17,566 nt of DNA, from positions 1 through 17,566 of the forward strand of contig JAEYSJ010000263.1 in NCBI GenBank assembly GCA_023434855.1, in the 5' to 3' direction. This DNA comes from Bacillota bacterium. GTDB lineage: Bacteria > Bacillota_C > Negativicutes > JAEYSJ01. Each line of letters begins with the position of its first letter. The stretch's first letter is position 1. The notes under the pieces were generated by a model that was given only the letters and a program-made list of their open reading frames with translations, had not been told where the DNA came from and made no database searches. This document shows, in pieces, positions 1 to 6,827 of this stretch. Made by a program: the position numbers and the translations under genes.

Positions 1-7
1 TTCAGTT

Positions 8-24
8 CATAATATCTCCTCCTA
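8..24 (-). promoter_or_regulatory. Strong ribosome-binding site followed by ATG-AAC-TGA
   Basis: On the minus strand an AGGAGGAG motif lies 5 bases before an ATG at 10-8. The frame stops after two codons (ATG AAC TGA). Either the true start codon of the next gene lies beyond the left edge, or this is a remnant ribosome-binding site or a minimal ORF. The site itself is clear; its use is not. Confidence 0.35.
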
Positions 25-39
25 TTTTTTATCCGTACA
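19..39. repeat. 21-nt repeat, left copy
   Basis: The 21 bases at 19-39 match 17236-17256 in the same orientation with one mismatch. The core reads ATCCGTACA next to a T-run and CTCCTA on the plus strand. The left copy lies in an intergenic ribosome-binding-site region downstream of fibre B. The right copy lies at the upstream edge of the tail module. Confidence 0.7.
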
Positions 40-90
40 GCTTTTCAGATGTTTGTCTGTAAAGAAAATGAAGAATTCCATCTTTTTTAG

Positions 91-124
91 AGAAAAGAAA
101 AGAGGCCACAGTTTCCTGCGGCCC
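91..124 (-). terminator. Intrinsic terminator after the 55-aa gene
   Basis: The minus strand folds into an 8-bp stem (GGCCGCAG / CTGTGGCC, one G-U pair) closed by a GAAA tetraloop, at 123-104. A pyrimidine tract rich in T (CTCTTTTCTTTTCTCT) follows directly. It starts 11 bases after the stop codon of the small gene at 302-135. It shares its core with hairpins at 4641-4668 and 17177-17196. Confidence 0.8.
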
Positions 125-134
125 TTAATTATTT

Positions 135-302
135 CTACTCTTCAGTTGCTGCTACTTCTTGTACGACATCGACTTTTTCTAGTTCCTGAAGTTGCTGTAG
201 TAATTGCTGCTTATATTGACCTAATTGCTCGAATTGTCTCTGAACCTGCTCCATCGTCAACATAATTTCACAAAGCTGAATTTTAGTTTGATCTGTTGTC
301 AT
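135..302 (-). CDS. Small glutamine-rich coiled-coil protein downstream of fibre B
   Basis: A 55-residue ORF begins MTTDQTKIQL and ends VAATEE. The start is chosen from an AGGAGG ribosome-binding site about 8 bases upstream. It lies 50 bases after the fibre B stop and is closed by an intrinsic terminator, so it is probably the last gene of the fibre transcript. Residues about 6-44 are rich in Gln, Glu and Leu with heptad-like hydrophobic spacing, suggesting one long helix or coiled coil. There is no signal peptide or membrane segment. The family is not recognised. By position it could be a fibre assembly chaperone, a trimerisation helper or a small structural protein; this is inference. A decayed copy lies at 4681-4795. 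That the intact copy keeps its frame beside a broken twin supports it being a real gene. Confidence 0.7.
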   Translation of the reverse strand: MTTDQTKIQLCEIMLTMEQVQRQFEQLGQYKQQLLQQLQELEKVDVVQEVAATEE

Positions 303-352
303 TAAGGAATCCTCCTATATTTGAAATAACATATAGCATTTTGATAGTTGAA

Positions 353-3300
353 TTAATACCAAATCCTAAAGACGTATCTCCAATTAGCAGGGGTAACTTG
401 AAAGTATGCTCCAGTAGTTTTATTCATTGCATAAGGTCCTCCCGATCCGGAATTAACTCTAATATTAGTAGAGTCTAGTGCAGGGCTAAGGACAAATTCA
501 GCAGAGCCGCCTACATTTACTATAACTCCCATGGCAAAATCTCCTACTGAATAATTTCCCTGAGCAGCTACGCATTTTAATAACACATCACACCTGCAGC
601 GAACGGGATCAAGGGTTAAGCCATGAGCAACTGAAGTTACTGTGTTTACTACAGGGATAATTTCACTAGAAATCCATAAAGAGGTTCCCGTAATTATTGT
701 AGAGGAGCCTAACGGCAATCCTATTTGTTTTATAGTTCCATCTGAGCGTTTTGCATCAAGCCAAAGTACATTGTCAGATTCCGATAGAGACATTTGCATC
801 TGACTATTGCCGATATTATTGTAATTTAGAGTCGATCTATCAATTCCTACTATTGTACTTCCTGTACTATGGAGGGTAGCTTTAGGATCAGTATTGAATA
901 TCCCAATCCCAGTAGATCCATTAATTGTAAGCGGGGAAGTAGTTCCTCCATTAGTAGTTACTAGCTTAAAGTTCCCTGTACTACCATCTAAAAGCATTCT
1001 ATAGGAATAATCTGGATTCCCATAGGCAGAATCATCGGAACTGCCATTAGTAAAATCAATATAACACGACCCCGTACCAGAAGAACTCCTGAGTTCCATT
1101 CCTGGATTATAAGAGGAATTGCCTGTGATTTTAAAAGCTGATGACGCATTGTGAAGATGAAGTAGTGATTTTGGAGTAGTGGTACCTATTCCGACATTGC
1201 CAGATGGAGATATCGATAAATGTTGTACAGTAATGGCATCATTTGATAGCCATACATTCCCAGTATTCTTATCTACGCCAAGGATTGCACTATAACTAGT
1301 ACCAGACGCAATTTGTTGCCTTACTTGAATATAGTTACGATTTCCTGCTGCGTAATCAGTATTATTGAAGTAGCCGGAACGAATATTACCTACAGAAGCA
1401 TTACTTACAGTTAATGCTCCACTTTCCATATAAGCTAATGTTTTTGTTGTGGGAGCTACTATCTTAGTTAACATTGTTTCATCCGTTATTATAGACATGC
1501 TCCATCCTGTTCCATAAGCTGCTACGTTGCTGTTCCCTATAAACGCTTCTTTTACTACTATTTTGATGTTATCCCATGCCGTGGTAGTCGTGCCAAGTAA
1601 TATGCAACATTTTCCAGCTACTGAGTCGAAGCCAAATCTTACAGAACTAAAAGGGCAGTTGGGGTGTAGTGTGGCAGCGGTTAATATCCAATTGCCTGAT
1701 CCTTGAGTAAACCCGGATACAGTAACATCCCAATGACTAACATTTGTTCCAGCAGAACTCCATCCTTCAATTGCAAGCACTATCGTTGAAGCTAACCAAG
1801 AAACAGGTAACATTATCTTAGCTGTTCCTGTAGCAGTTCCGGAAAGGTGATAAGCCGTTACATCCCGATACTTATACACTGTTCCGTTTGCCAACGAATC
1901 AGAGGAATTTAATTTGGTATTTACGGCGGCATCAACACTATCTTTCGTATAAGCATCCAGAACCCCATAATCAGCTAATGTCTTTGGATTCTGATTAGCA
2001 GTTGCTCCCATAAGACTTACAGGATTCACCTTAAAATAAGCTATCTTTTGCTCTGTAGAGTCTAAAGCAAAATTTCTCTGGCGAGTAGGAACAGGATTAT
2101 CAATAGCAAAAGTATCTACAGTATAAAGATATTTGTCGAGTTGTTCATAGGTGATAGTATAATTAACAGTTGAATCATAATTTGACGGAATAATTCTATA
2201 GTATTCTAGCCCTCCAGCAGTAACAGCTAACATTGTATCCCATTTTAGATCAACTACACCATTCCGATAAATGGAAACTTTAGATTTGACACGATTTTTT
2301 AATAAGTATGAAGGAGCCATATTAATGAGGTAGTAACTACCTGAAAGGGGAGATACGGTTGCTGGCTCTCTCCATACTACCCCGCTTTTCTGCTCTACCT
2401 GTGTTACTCCCTGCGGAATATTTACTACGCTTCCTGCGCTCAGGATAGGCTTATTTGGATCATTAGTATAGTAATTTATGTGATACACAGGAGTCGCAAG
2501 TTTATAGTGCAGAACGTAAGGAGTATACCCAGGATAACTTGCTGTAGGTAGAGTAGATGTTATCCCGGTTCCGTCCGTAATCTTCTTCCAGTACTTAGTG
2601 CCTGATACATAGGTAGAGCCATTCGAAGCACACATTTTCCAGCCATAGAAATAGGATTGAATCTCAGGGTTAGTTGGGGTCATAGCATCAGGCCAACCGG
2701 AATCAGCGTTAGAAATACTGAATCTAATGCCTGTATCTAAAGAGTATTGAAAAGCTTGGTCACTAGCAGTAATTCCCGAAGAAGAGTCAGTATTTATGTT
2801 TTGGAGGACTCCGCCATTCGGTTTTACCATATAGAAATTAAAGTCTCCAGAGTTAAGCATTCCGTTTAAAGCAGGTAATCTAACTGCCTTAAATCCAGTA
2901 AAGTTTAAACTAAATCCATAGACCAAACTTCCATCCAAAGCAAAATTCTTTTTCCATACTTCTTTATACACAGAAGTATTAGGGGTTAGCCATACACTTT
3001 CATCTTGAGCAATTTGTATAGGTGTATGAGCATATGATTTTACTTGTGGTTCAAAAGCTGTAGCAGTGGATGCTAGTTCGAGTTGAGGATTTATGCAGGT
3101 AACATTTCCAGTAAACCCATAAGTATTGATAATGAACTCGATGTAATATGCATTAGCCGGGGCTGTACCAGACGGTGCAATTTGTGGCCCTATTCTCGTT
3201 TTGTTAATGTCGGTAAAGTAAAGGTAGACCCCTGCTGCTGCGCCAGGTCGCAAATTACTTGTTACGTCACTGCTAATAACATAACTTTTCCCAGGAGAGC

Positions 3301-4597
3301 AAGGGACATATGTTCTGTAAATGCGCGAAGAAGTTGTGCCTACCCCGACTATTTGGAGGGAATAATTATTTAAAATAGTTGCATAACCCCCGGTATTATC
3401 AACCCAGTCCCCGCTGTCAAAAGGGGAGAGAAGTTGTTTACCGCTCTGCGTTACAAGAACATCCTTCTTAAACTGTACTGAATCTACATAAGGATACTTA
3501 GCTGCTACTTGATCTGCAGTCATAGAATCAATAGCATTGAACTCTGCTTGAGATATTTCGTATAGCCTTGCTCCGTCGAAGTAAAAAGTATTGGTGTTTG
3601 GTGTAGCTTGTGCAGTATAAAACTGGACCATAGTAGCATCAATAGTCGGATTCAATTTGCGACATATTGTAGACCAGGAGGAGGATATTTGATGAGCAGC
3701 AAATGTAAGTCCCCCGGAATCTGATCCAAATCTTGTGTAGCATACAGTCGCATTAGGGCTTTTCACATTAGCCAGTAAGACATAATATTTACTAGCTGAT
3801 ATAGCGTAGTTTTTGGCAATCGAAGTATAAGACCCATTTCCAGAGCCAACTAGTTTTTGACTTTTTGTACCTATGTATGCGTCAGTATCTAATGCTGTAG
3901 TAGACCAATGCGCTGTAGAACCCAAGCCCCACCCATCTGCCATCCCGTTTCCGTCAGTGTCTACTTCAAAATTCCCATCCTTACCAAGCAAATTTACCAA
4001 AGTACGGCCTTTAATTTCTACGCCTAGCTCGCCTTGCTCTGCTCCGATTTGTGTTTTCGCTTCTTCCCGATAGGAATCTGCTTCTGTTTTCGTATAAGTA
4101 TCTCCTATTCCATAATCCTTTAGCGTACCAGGCTTGTCCGTTATCGAAGACCACTTATGCGTCCCACTATTGATGTGAGCCGTCAAATTAGTCTGAACTG
4201 CGTTAGCCTTTGTCTGTGCGCCGGATGGTGTTTCAGCGCCAACTTGCTCTGCTGTTACTTTATGCGGATTATCGGTTCGCTTGCCATGCTGATCGTCGCT
4301 TAGTTCACTCCACTCAGTGCCACTGTAATACCAGCGTGACTTGCTGGCTTTATTCCAGGCTGTTAATCCTTCAAATGGTACATAGAACGTCCAGACATCA
4401 TTAACGTATTGTGCCAGGCATTCCGCCTTTCCTGTCCAGGAGCCGTTAGGAGAGCGGCCAACCACGTACAGTACTCCTGCTGCAGGACTAGTCGGCGGAG
4501 TATTCACCAGTGCCCCTTCAATTACCGGCTGAACCAACGCATCCAGAATATGGCTGCTTACTATGTAAGGAAAATTGAGTCTCGGTGTATCACCCAT
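353..4597 (-). CDS. Large tail fibre / receptor-binding protein (fibre B), DUF2793-type N-terminus
   Basis: This 1414-residue protein starts after AGGAGG with 7-base spacing. Residues about 5-100 (PYI...LDALVQPV, PPTSPAAGVLYVV, W-rich) resemble the DUF2793 domain seen at the N-terminus of phage fibres and likely anchor it to the tip. Residues 109-125 (NPHKVTAEQVGA) and the linkers near 158-170 and 872-884 (TLKDYGIGDTYTK, TLADYGVLDAYTK) are typical fibre-shaft motifs. Residues about 200-345 and 385-515 look like beta-sandwich carbohydrate-binding modules. Residues about 1070-1250 include NVGIGTTTPKSLLHL, a motif of trimeric beta-structured fibres. Residues 1307-1414 form a C-terminal module shared with fibre A, including RCRCDVLLKC and the ending NWRYVFRIWY. 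The role is probably host-surface recognition. Module identities are by eye; the fibre assignment itself is secure. Confidence 0.88.
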   Translation of the reverse strand: MGDTPRLNFPYIVSSHILDALVQPVIEGALVNTPPTSPAAGVLYVVGRSPNGSWTGKAECLAQYVNDVWTFYVPFEGLTAWNKASKSRWYYSGTEWSELSDDQHGKRTDNPHKVTAEQVGAETPSGAQTKANAVQTNLTAHINSGTHKWSSITDKPGTLKDYGIGDTYTKTEADSYREEAKTQIGAEQGELGVEIKGRTLVNLLGKDGNFEVDTDGNGMADGWGLGSTAHWSTTALDTDAYIGTKSQKLVGSGNGSYTSIAKNYAISASKYYVLLANVKSPNATVCYTRFGSDSGGLTFAAHQISSSWSTICRKLNPTIDATMVQFYTAQATPNTNTFYFDGARLYEISQAEFNAIDSMTADQVAAKYPYVDSVQFKKDVLVTQSGKQLLSPFDSGDWVDNTGGYATILNNYSLQIVGVGTTSSRIYRTYVPCSPGKSYVISSDVTSNLRPGAAAGVYLYFTDINKTRIGPQIAPSGTAPANAYYIEFIINTYGFTGNVTCINPQLELASTATAFEPQVKSYAHTPIQIAQDESVWLTPNTSVYKEVWKKNFALDGSLVYGFSLNFTGFKAVRLPALNGMLNSGDFNFYMVKPNGGVLQNINTDSSSGITASDQAFQYSLDTGIRFSISNADSGWPDAMTPTNPEIQSYFYGWKMCASNGSTYVSGTKYWKKITDGTGITSTLPTASYPGYTPYVLHYKLATPVYHINYYTNDPNKPILSAGSVVNIPQGVTQVEQKSGVVWREPATVSPLSGSYYLINMAPSYLLKNRVKSKVSIYRNGVVDLKWDTMLAVTAGGLEYYRIIPSNYDSTVNYTITYEQLDKYLYTVDTFAIDNPVPTRQRNFALDSTEQKIAYFKVNPVSLMGATANQNPKTLADYGVLDAYTKDSVDAAVNTKLNSSDSLANGTVYKYRDVTAYHLSGTATGTAKIMLPVSWLASTIVLAIEGWSSAGTNVSHWDVTVSGFTQGSGNWILTAATLHPNCPFSSVRFGFDSVAGKCCILLGTTTTAWDNIKIVVKEAFIGNSNVAAYGTGWSMSIITDETMLTKIVAPTTKTLAYMESGALTVSNASVGNIRSGYFNNTDYAAGNRNYIQVRQQIASGTSYSAILGVDKNTGNVWLSNDAITVQHLSISPSGNVGIGTTTPKSLLHLHNASSAFKITGNSSYNPGMELRSSSGTGSCYIDFTNGSSDDSAYGNPDYSYRMLLDGSTGNFKLVTTNGGTTSPLTINGSTGIGIFNTDPKATLHSTGSTIVGIDRSTLNYNNIGNSQMQMSLSESDNVLWLDAKRSDGTIKQIGLPLGSSTIITGTSLWISSEIIPVVNTVTSVAHGLTLDPVRCRCDVLLKCVAAQGNYSVGDFAMGVIVNVGGSAEFVLSPALDSTNIRVNSGSGGPYAMNKTTGAYFQVTPANWRYVFRIWY
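356..679 (-). repeat. Shared 108-aa C-terminal fibre module, copy in fibre B
   Basis: Residues 1307-1414 of fibre B align without a length difference to residues 456-563 of fibre A. Shared features include the stretch HGLxxDPxxCxCxVLLKC, then AQGxY and GDxAxG, and finally NWxYVFRIWY. Similarity is clear at the protein level but many codons differ, so the copies are not recent duplicates. Confidence 0.85.
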
Positions 4598-4640
4598 TTT
4601 ATTTCCTCCTATTTTTTAATTAGTTTTGTCCTACAAATAT

Positions 4641-4668
4641 AAAAAGAAAAAACCACAGTTACCTGCGG
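4641..4668 (-). terminator. Intrinsic terminator upstream of fibre B
   Basis: The minus strand shows a 6-bp stem CCGCAG / CTGTGG (one G-U pair) with a GUAA tetraloop at 4668-4653, followed by TTTTTTCTTTTT. It closes the transcript that includes fibre A and the decayed small gene. It lies 44 bases before the fibre B start codon, so fibre B needs readthrough or its own promoter. Sequence and loop type match the terminator at 91-124. Confidence 0.8.
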
Positions 4669-4680
4669 CCCAAAATCATT

Positions 4681-4795
4681 TTACTCTTCATTAACTGTTA
4701 CTTACTGTACGAACGTCGACTTTTTCCATTTACTGATGATCTATAGAATTGCTGCTTATATTAATTTATTTGCTCGAATTATTATAATTTAACTA
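4681..4795 (-). pseudogene. Decayed copy of the 55-aa small gene
   Basis: The plus-strand text from about 4663 to 4785 aligns with 116-230, from the terminator arm through most of the small gene. Nearly identical blocks include TACTCTTCA, GTCGACTTTTTC, AATTGCTGCTTATATT and TTGCTCGAATT. In the minus-strand reading frame several TAA stops and small indels break the protein, and no ribosome-binding site plus start remains. It sits in the same place relative to fibre A and the 4641 terminator as the intact gene does to fibre B. This supports duplication of a fibre/small-gene/terminator unit, with loss of this copy. Confidence 0.65.
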
Positions 4796-4810
4796 AATAT
4801 TATGTTTCCA
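4781..4810 (-). promoter_or_regulatory. Possible weak sigma-70-type promoter upstream of fibre B
   Basis: A perfect TATAAT occurs on the minus strand at 4786-4781. A poor -35 candidate TGGAAA (4 of 6 consensus bases) lies 18 bases upstream. The region is very AT-rich, so a chance match is likely. Any transcript from here would meet the terminator at 4641-4668 before fibre B. Confidence 0.15.
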
Positions 4811-4816
4811 TAATAT
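4797..4816. other. AT-rich hairpin with 8-bp perfect stem
   Basis: ATATTATG and CATAATAT form a perfect 8-bp stem around TTTC (GAAA on the minus strand). It lies at the boundary between the decayed small gene and the unassigned stretch to the right. There is no T-tract, so it is not an obvious terminator. Confidence 0.4.
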
Positions 4817-5089
4817 GAGGTGATGTATGTGATTAAAGGCACTGCCCATGCCCGATTGCATTTTCAGTGTTCTGCCAAAGACTCACATACTTTATTTATC
4901 CAGCAGTGATACGAAACACTAGCACTGTGCGATCAGTTATATCTTAAACGATTATCTGAAAGTACGGTAGCAAACCTTCTATATTCTATAACGTCACATT
5001 AAAAAAATCTACAACCTCTTTAGCTGCTTTGAATACACTTTCTGTCACTTTTTCCCATTAACCCCACCTAACCAGCCTCATGATCCCAA
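4817..5089. other. Unassigned intergenic stretch between the fibres
   Basis: Apart from the weak plus-strand fragment at 4829-4909, I see no convincing gene, RNA or terminator here. Minus-strand frames give only short pieces, for example a 20-codon GTG frame near 5025. The stretch looks like decayed sequence left by recombination behind fibre A. Confidence 0.5.
4829..4909 (+). pseudogene. Possible plus-strand gene fragment, 26 codons (VOC/glyoxalase-like start?)
   Basis: A plus-strand GAGGTG motif precedes a GTG at 4829. The frame reads VIKGTAHARLHFQ and ends at 4909. The first residues recall the common N-terminus of VOC (glyoxalase-fold) proteins (MIKGIAHV). No continuation is visible in any plus frame. 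If real, it is a truncated remnant of a host-type or cargo gene; chance is a fair alternative. Confidence 0.15.
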
Positions 5090-6781
5090 TTAATACCAAA
5101 TTCTAAAAACATACACCCAATTAGCATAATTTGCTGTAGTAAAACCACCTGAAGCCTTATTCATGTAATGGAGATTGTTCGCCCCAGTTATGGTGCATAT
5201 GGTCGAAGCACTTAAGGAAGCAGTCAATGGAAATACATAGGACGTTGATGGAGAAGTTGTCGGCCCTATAGCATAATCGCCTTCAATATAATCTCCTTGA
5301 GCTTTAATACATTTTAATAAAACTTCACATTTACATTTTAAAGGATCAATGTTCAGTCCATGTGTTACAATCGTAGGTGTATTTCTTATAGGGGTGTATT
5401 CTTCGGATACCCATACTTTTATGCCATATCCTATATCCAATTTCCCTAATTTGTCGTTTAGGGAAGCGGCTAGAGCTGTAATATCCACCACCCCCTGATT
5501 AGTTGTTGCGCCAAAAGCTTTTACGCACCACAACATACTGATGGATTTAGGGCGGGTTTCTTCTTCACCCGTTAGTCCTGTATTTATTAATTGTTCAATG
5601 CTATTTTGTAATCCGGCTACCCAGTTGCCTCCTCTACTATCAATACTGCCAATTATTTTACTACCAATATGGGCATGGGAATGGCTTTTATTGGCATCTG
5701 CTTGCCACGTCCCTGGCCCTCTTCCCATATCACTACCGCGAACAAAGTCCACAATCTTAGGTAATCTGAAACTTGTACTACCGTCACCGCTGGAATATGC
5801 ACCTACGCTGCTTTGCACTGCAGCTTGCGTTTGCCAGGCGGTTTCGGTGATCAACGGCGCGTTTGCCTGTACCCAGGTCCATAAGTCCGGGTAAGCAGTA
5901 CGACTCACAAGGGCCCCTTGGAGCGCAAGACATCCAGCAGGAGGATTGTTTGCCAGCATTGCAAATGTAAATCCTAACGGCATCCCCGCTGTAACAGTAG
6001 TCGCTATAGCGACATTTCCAGTACCGTCAAAGCTTGTTGCCCCTGTTACATCACCCGTTAAACTTATCGTTCTAGCCGTTGCCAGCTTAGCAGCCGCTGT
6101 AGCTGTTGCCGCATTACCTGTGCAACTATCAGCAGTAACTGTGGTTACAGGTATCACTACATTCCCACTGCCATCAAAGCTTGTTGCTGTTCCCGTAACC
6201 TTGCCGCTTAAGGCGATTGTCCTAGCTGTAGCCAGTTTTGCAGCCGTTGTTGCGGTAGCAGCATTCCCGGTACAAGTACCTGCTGTGGCAGCTGCTGCCA
6301 CCGTTCCGGTAACGCCGATTGTTACCCTATCATTAGTCGCATCCGGCGTAAGAGCTATGTTGTTGCCTGCCACCAGTTCCAACGTGTCTGCGGCGGCATC
6401 GGCCTGTATTGTTGTACCGCCTACCAAAACATTACTAAAAGCCATCTGATTAACCTGGGCACCGGTTGCAATGCCATCAAGCTTGCTTTTATCCGTATTA
6501 GACATAAATCCACTGGTGGAGGTAGTAGCGGTAGTGTGGGAATGATTTGCTGCAGCAAAGGCACTGGCATCTAATCCATCTACCTTATCGGCGTTTAAAT
6601 TTATATTTACCGTGCCGTTAGATACAGGGATATTCCCGCTTGCATTGCCTGGGGACAACCCTTTTAGTGTCCCGGCATCAACTACCTGCCCTGTGCGCAG
6701 CCCCTCTGTATTCGCCCTTATCTCAGCCGGGGCATCCGCTATAAATCCGTCATTTGCGGGTTTGCTTGCATCATAAGTCAT
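5090..6781 (-). CDS. Tail fibre protein with collar domain (fibre A)
   Basis: This 563-residue protein starts after AAGAGGTGAT. The N-terminus MTYDASKPANDGF is typical of phage fibre proteins attached to the tip. Residues 60-110 contain a KVDGLDASAF...GFMSNTDKSKLDGIATGA stretch common in shaft segments. Residues 170-264 hold two 50-residue repeats. Residues about 265-350 match a phage tail collar domain (PAGCLALQGALVSRTAYPDL, then FRLPKIVDFVRG). A His-rich SHSHAHIG loop at about 366-373 may bind metal in the trimer, as in other collar-type fibres. Residues 456-563 are the C-terminal module shared with fibre B. The gene follows J after a terminator hairpin. Sampled 60-base lines gave about 53% GC in the shaft (6061-6120) and about 33% near the end (5101-5160), hinting that the tip module was acquired separately. 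Confidence 0.88.
   Translation of the reverse strand: MTYDASKPANDGFIADAPAEIRANTEGLRTGQVVDAGTLKGLSPGNASGNIPVSNGTVNINLNADKVDGLDASAFAAANHSHTTATTSTSGFMSNTDKSKLDGIATGAQVNQMAFSNVLVGGTTIQADAAADTLELVAGNNIALTPDATNDRVTIGVTGTVAAAATAGTCTGNAATATTAAKLATARTIALSGKVTGTATSFDGSGNVVIPVTTVTADSCTGNAATATAAAKLATARTISLTGDVTGATSFDGTGNVAIATTVTAGMPLGFTFAMLANNPPAGCLALQGALVSRTAYPDLWTWVQANAPLITETAWQTQAAVQSSVGAYSSGDGSTSFRLPKIVDFVRGSDMGRGPGTWQADANKSHSHAHIGSKIIGSIDSRGGNWVAGLQNSIEQLINTGLTGEEETRPKSISMLWCVKAFGATTNQGVVDITALAASLNDKLGKLDIGYGIKVWVSEEYTPIRNTPTIVTHGLNIDPLKCKCEVLLKCIKAQGDYIEGDYAIGPTTSPSTSYVFPLTASLSASTICTITGANNLHYMNKASGGFTTANYANWVYVFRIWY
5093..5416 (-). repeat. Shared 108-aa C-terminal fibre module, copy in fibre A
   Basis: Residues 456-563 (VWVSEEYTPIRNT to NWVYVFRIWY) match the last 108 residues of fibre B. 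They keep the KCKCEVLLKC cysteine cluster and the aromatic ending. This stretch is visibly more AT-rich than the shaft before it. Confidence 0.85.
5990..6274 (-). repeat. Tandem 50-codon repeat in the fibre A shaft
   Basis: Residues 170-219 and 220-264 repeat CTGNAATAT, AAKLATARTI and a GNV segment with a SFDG turn. Two units are visible, the second slightly shorter. This is a common beta-structured shaft repeat in phage fibres; copy number can change by slippage or recombination. Confidence 0.75.
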
Positions 6782-6796
6782 TTTTTATCACCTCTT

Positions 6797-6827
6797 AAAA
6801 AATAAAAGGACTACTGATTAGTAGCCC
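6797..6827 (-). terminator. Intrinsic terminator overlapping the J stop codon
   Basis: On the minus strand GGGCTACT / AGTAGTCC form an 8-bp stem (one G-U pair) around AATC at 6827-6808, followed by TTTTATTTTTT. The J stop codon TAA (6820-6818) lies in the stem and loop. The ribosome-binding site of fibre A begins straight after the T-tract. Ribosomes finishing J would cover the hairpin, so termination may depend on translation. Confidence 0.7.

Noticed and set aside
5020..5089. 20-codon minus-strand GTG frame (TESVFKAAKEVVDFF) after fibre A
   Set aside because: It is too short, its ribosome-binding site is doubtful, and it stops without a clear continuation. It may be decayed coding sequence but cannot be supported.
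356..5416. Diversity-generating retroelement acting on the two similar fibre ends
   Set aside because: Differences between the copies are spread over all codon positions, including many silent sites, and are not limited to template adenines. No reverse transcriptase or template repeat is visible in the window.
5946..6449. 167-codon plus-strand frame
   Set aside because: It lies wholly opposite fibre A, has a biased Val/Ala/Pro composition from the complementary repeats, and lacks a ribosome-binding site. It is a shadow of the coding strand.
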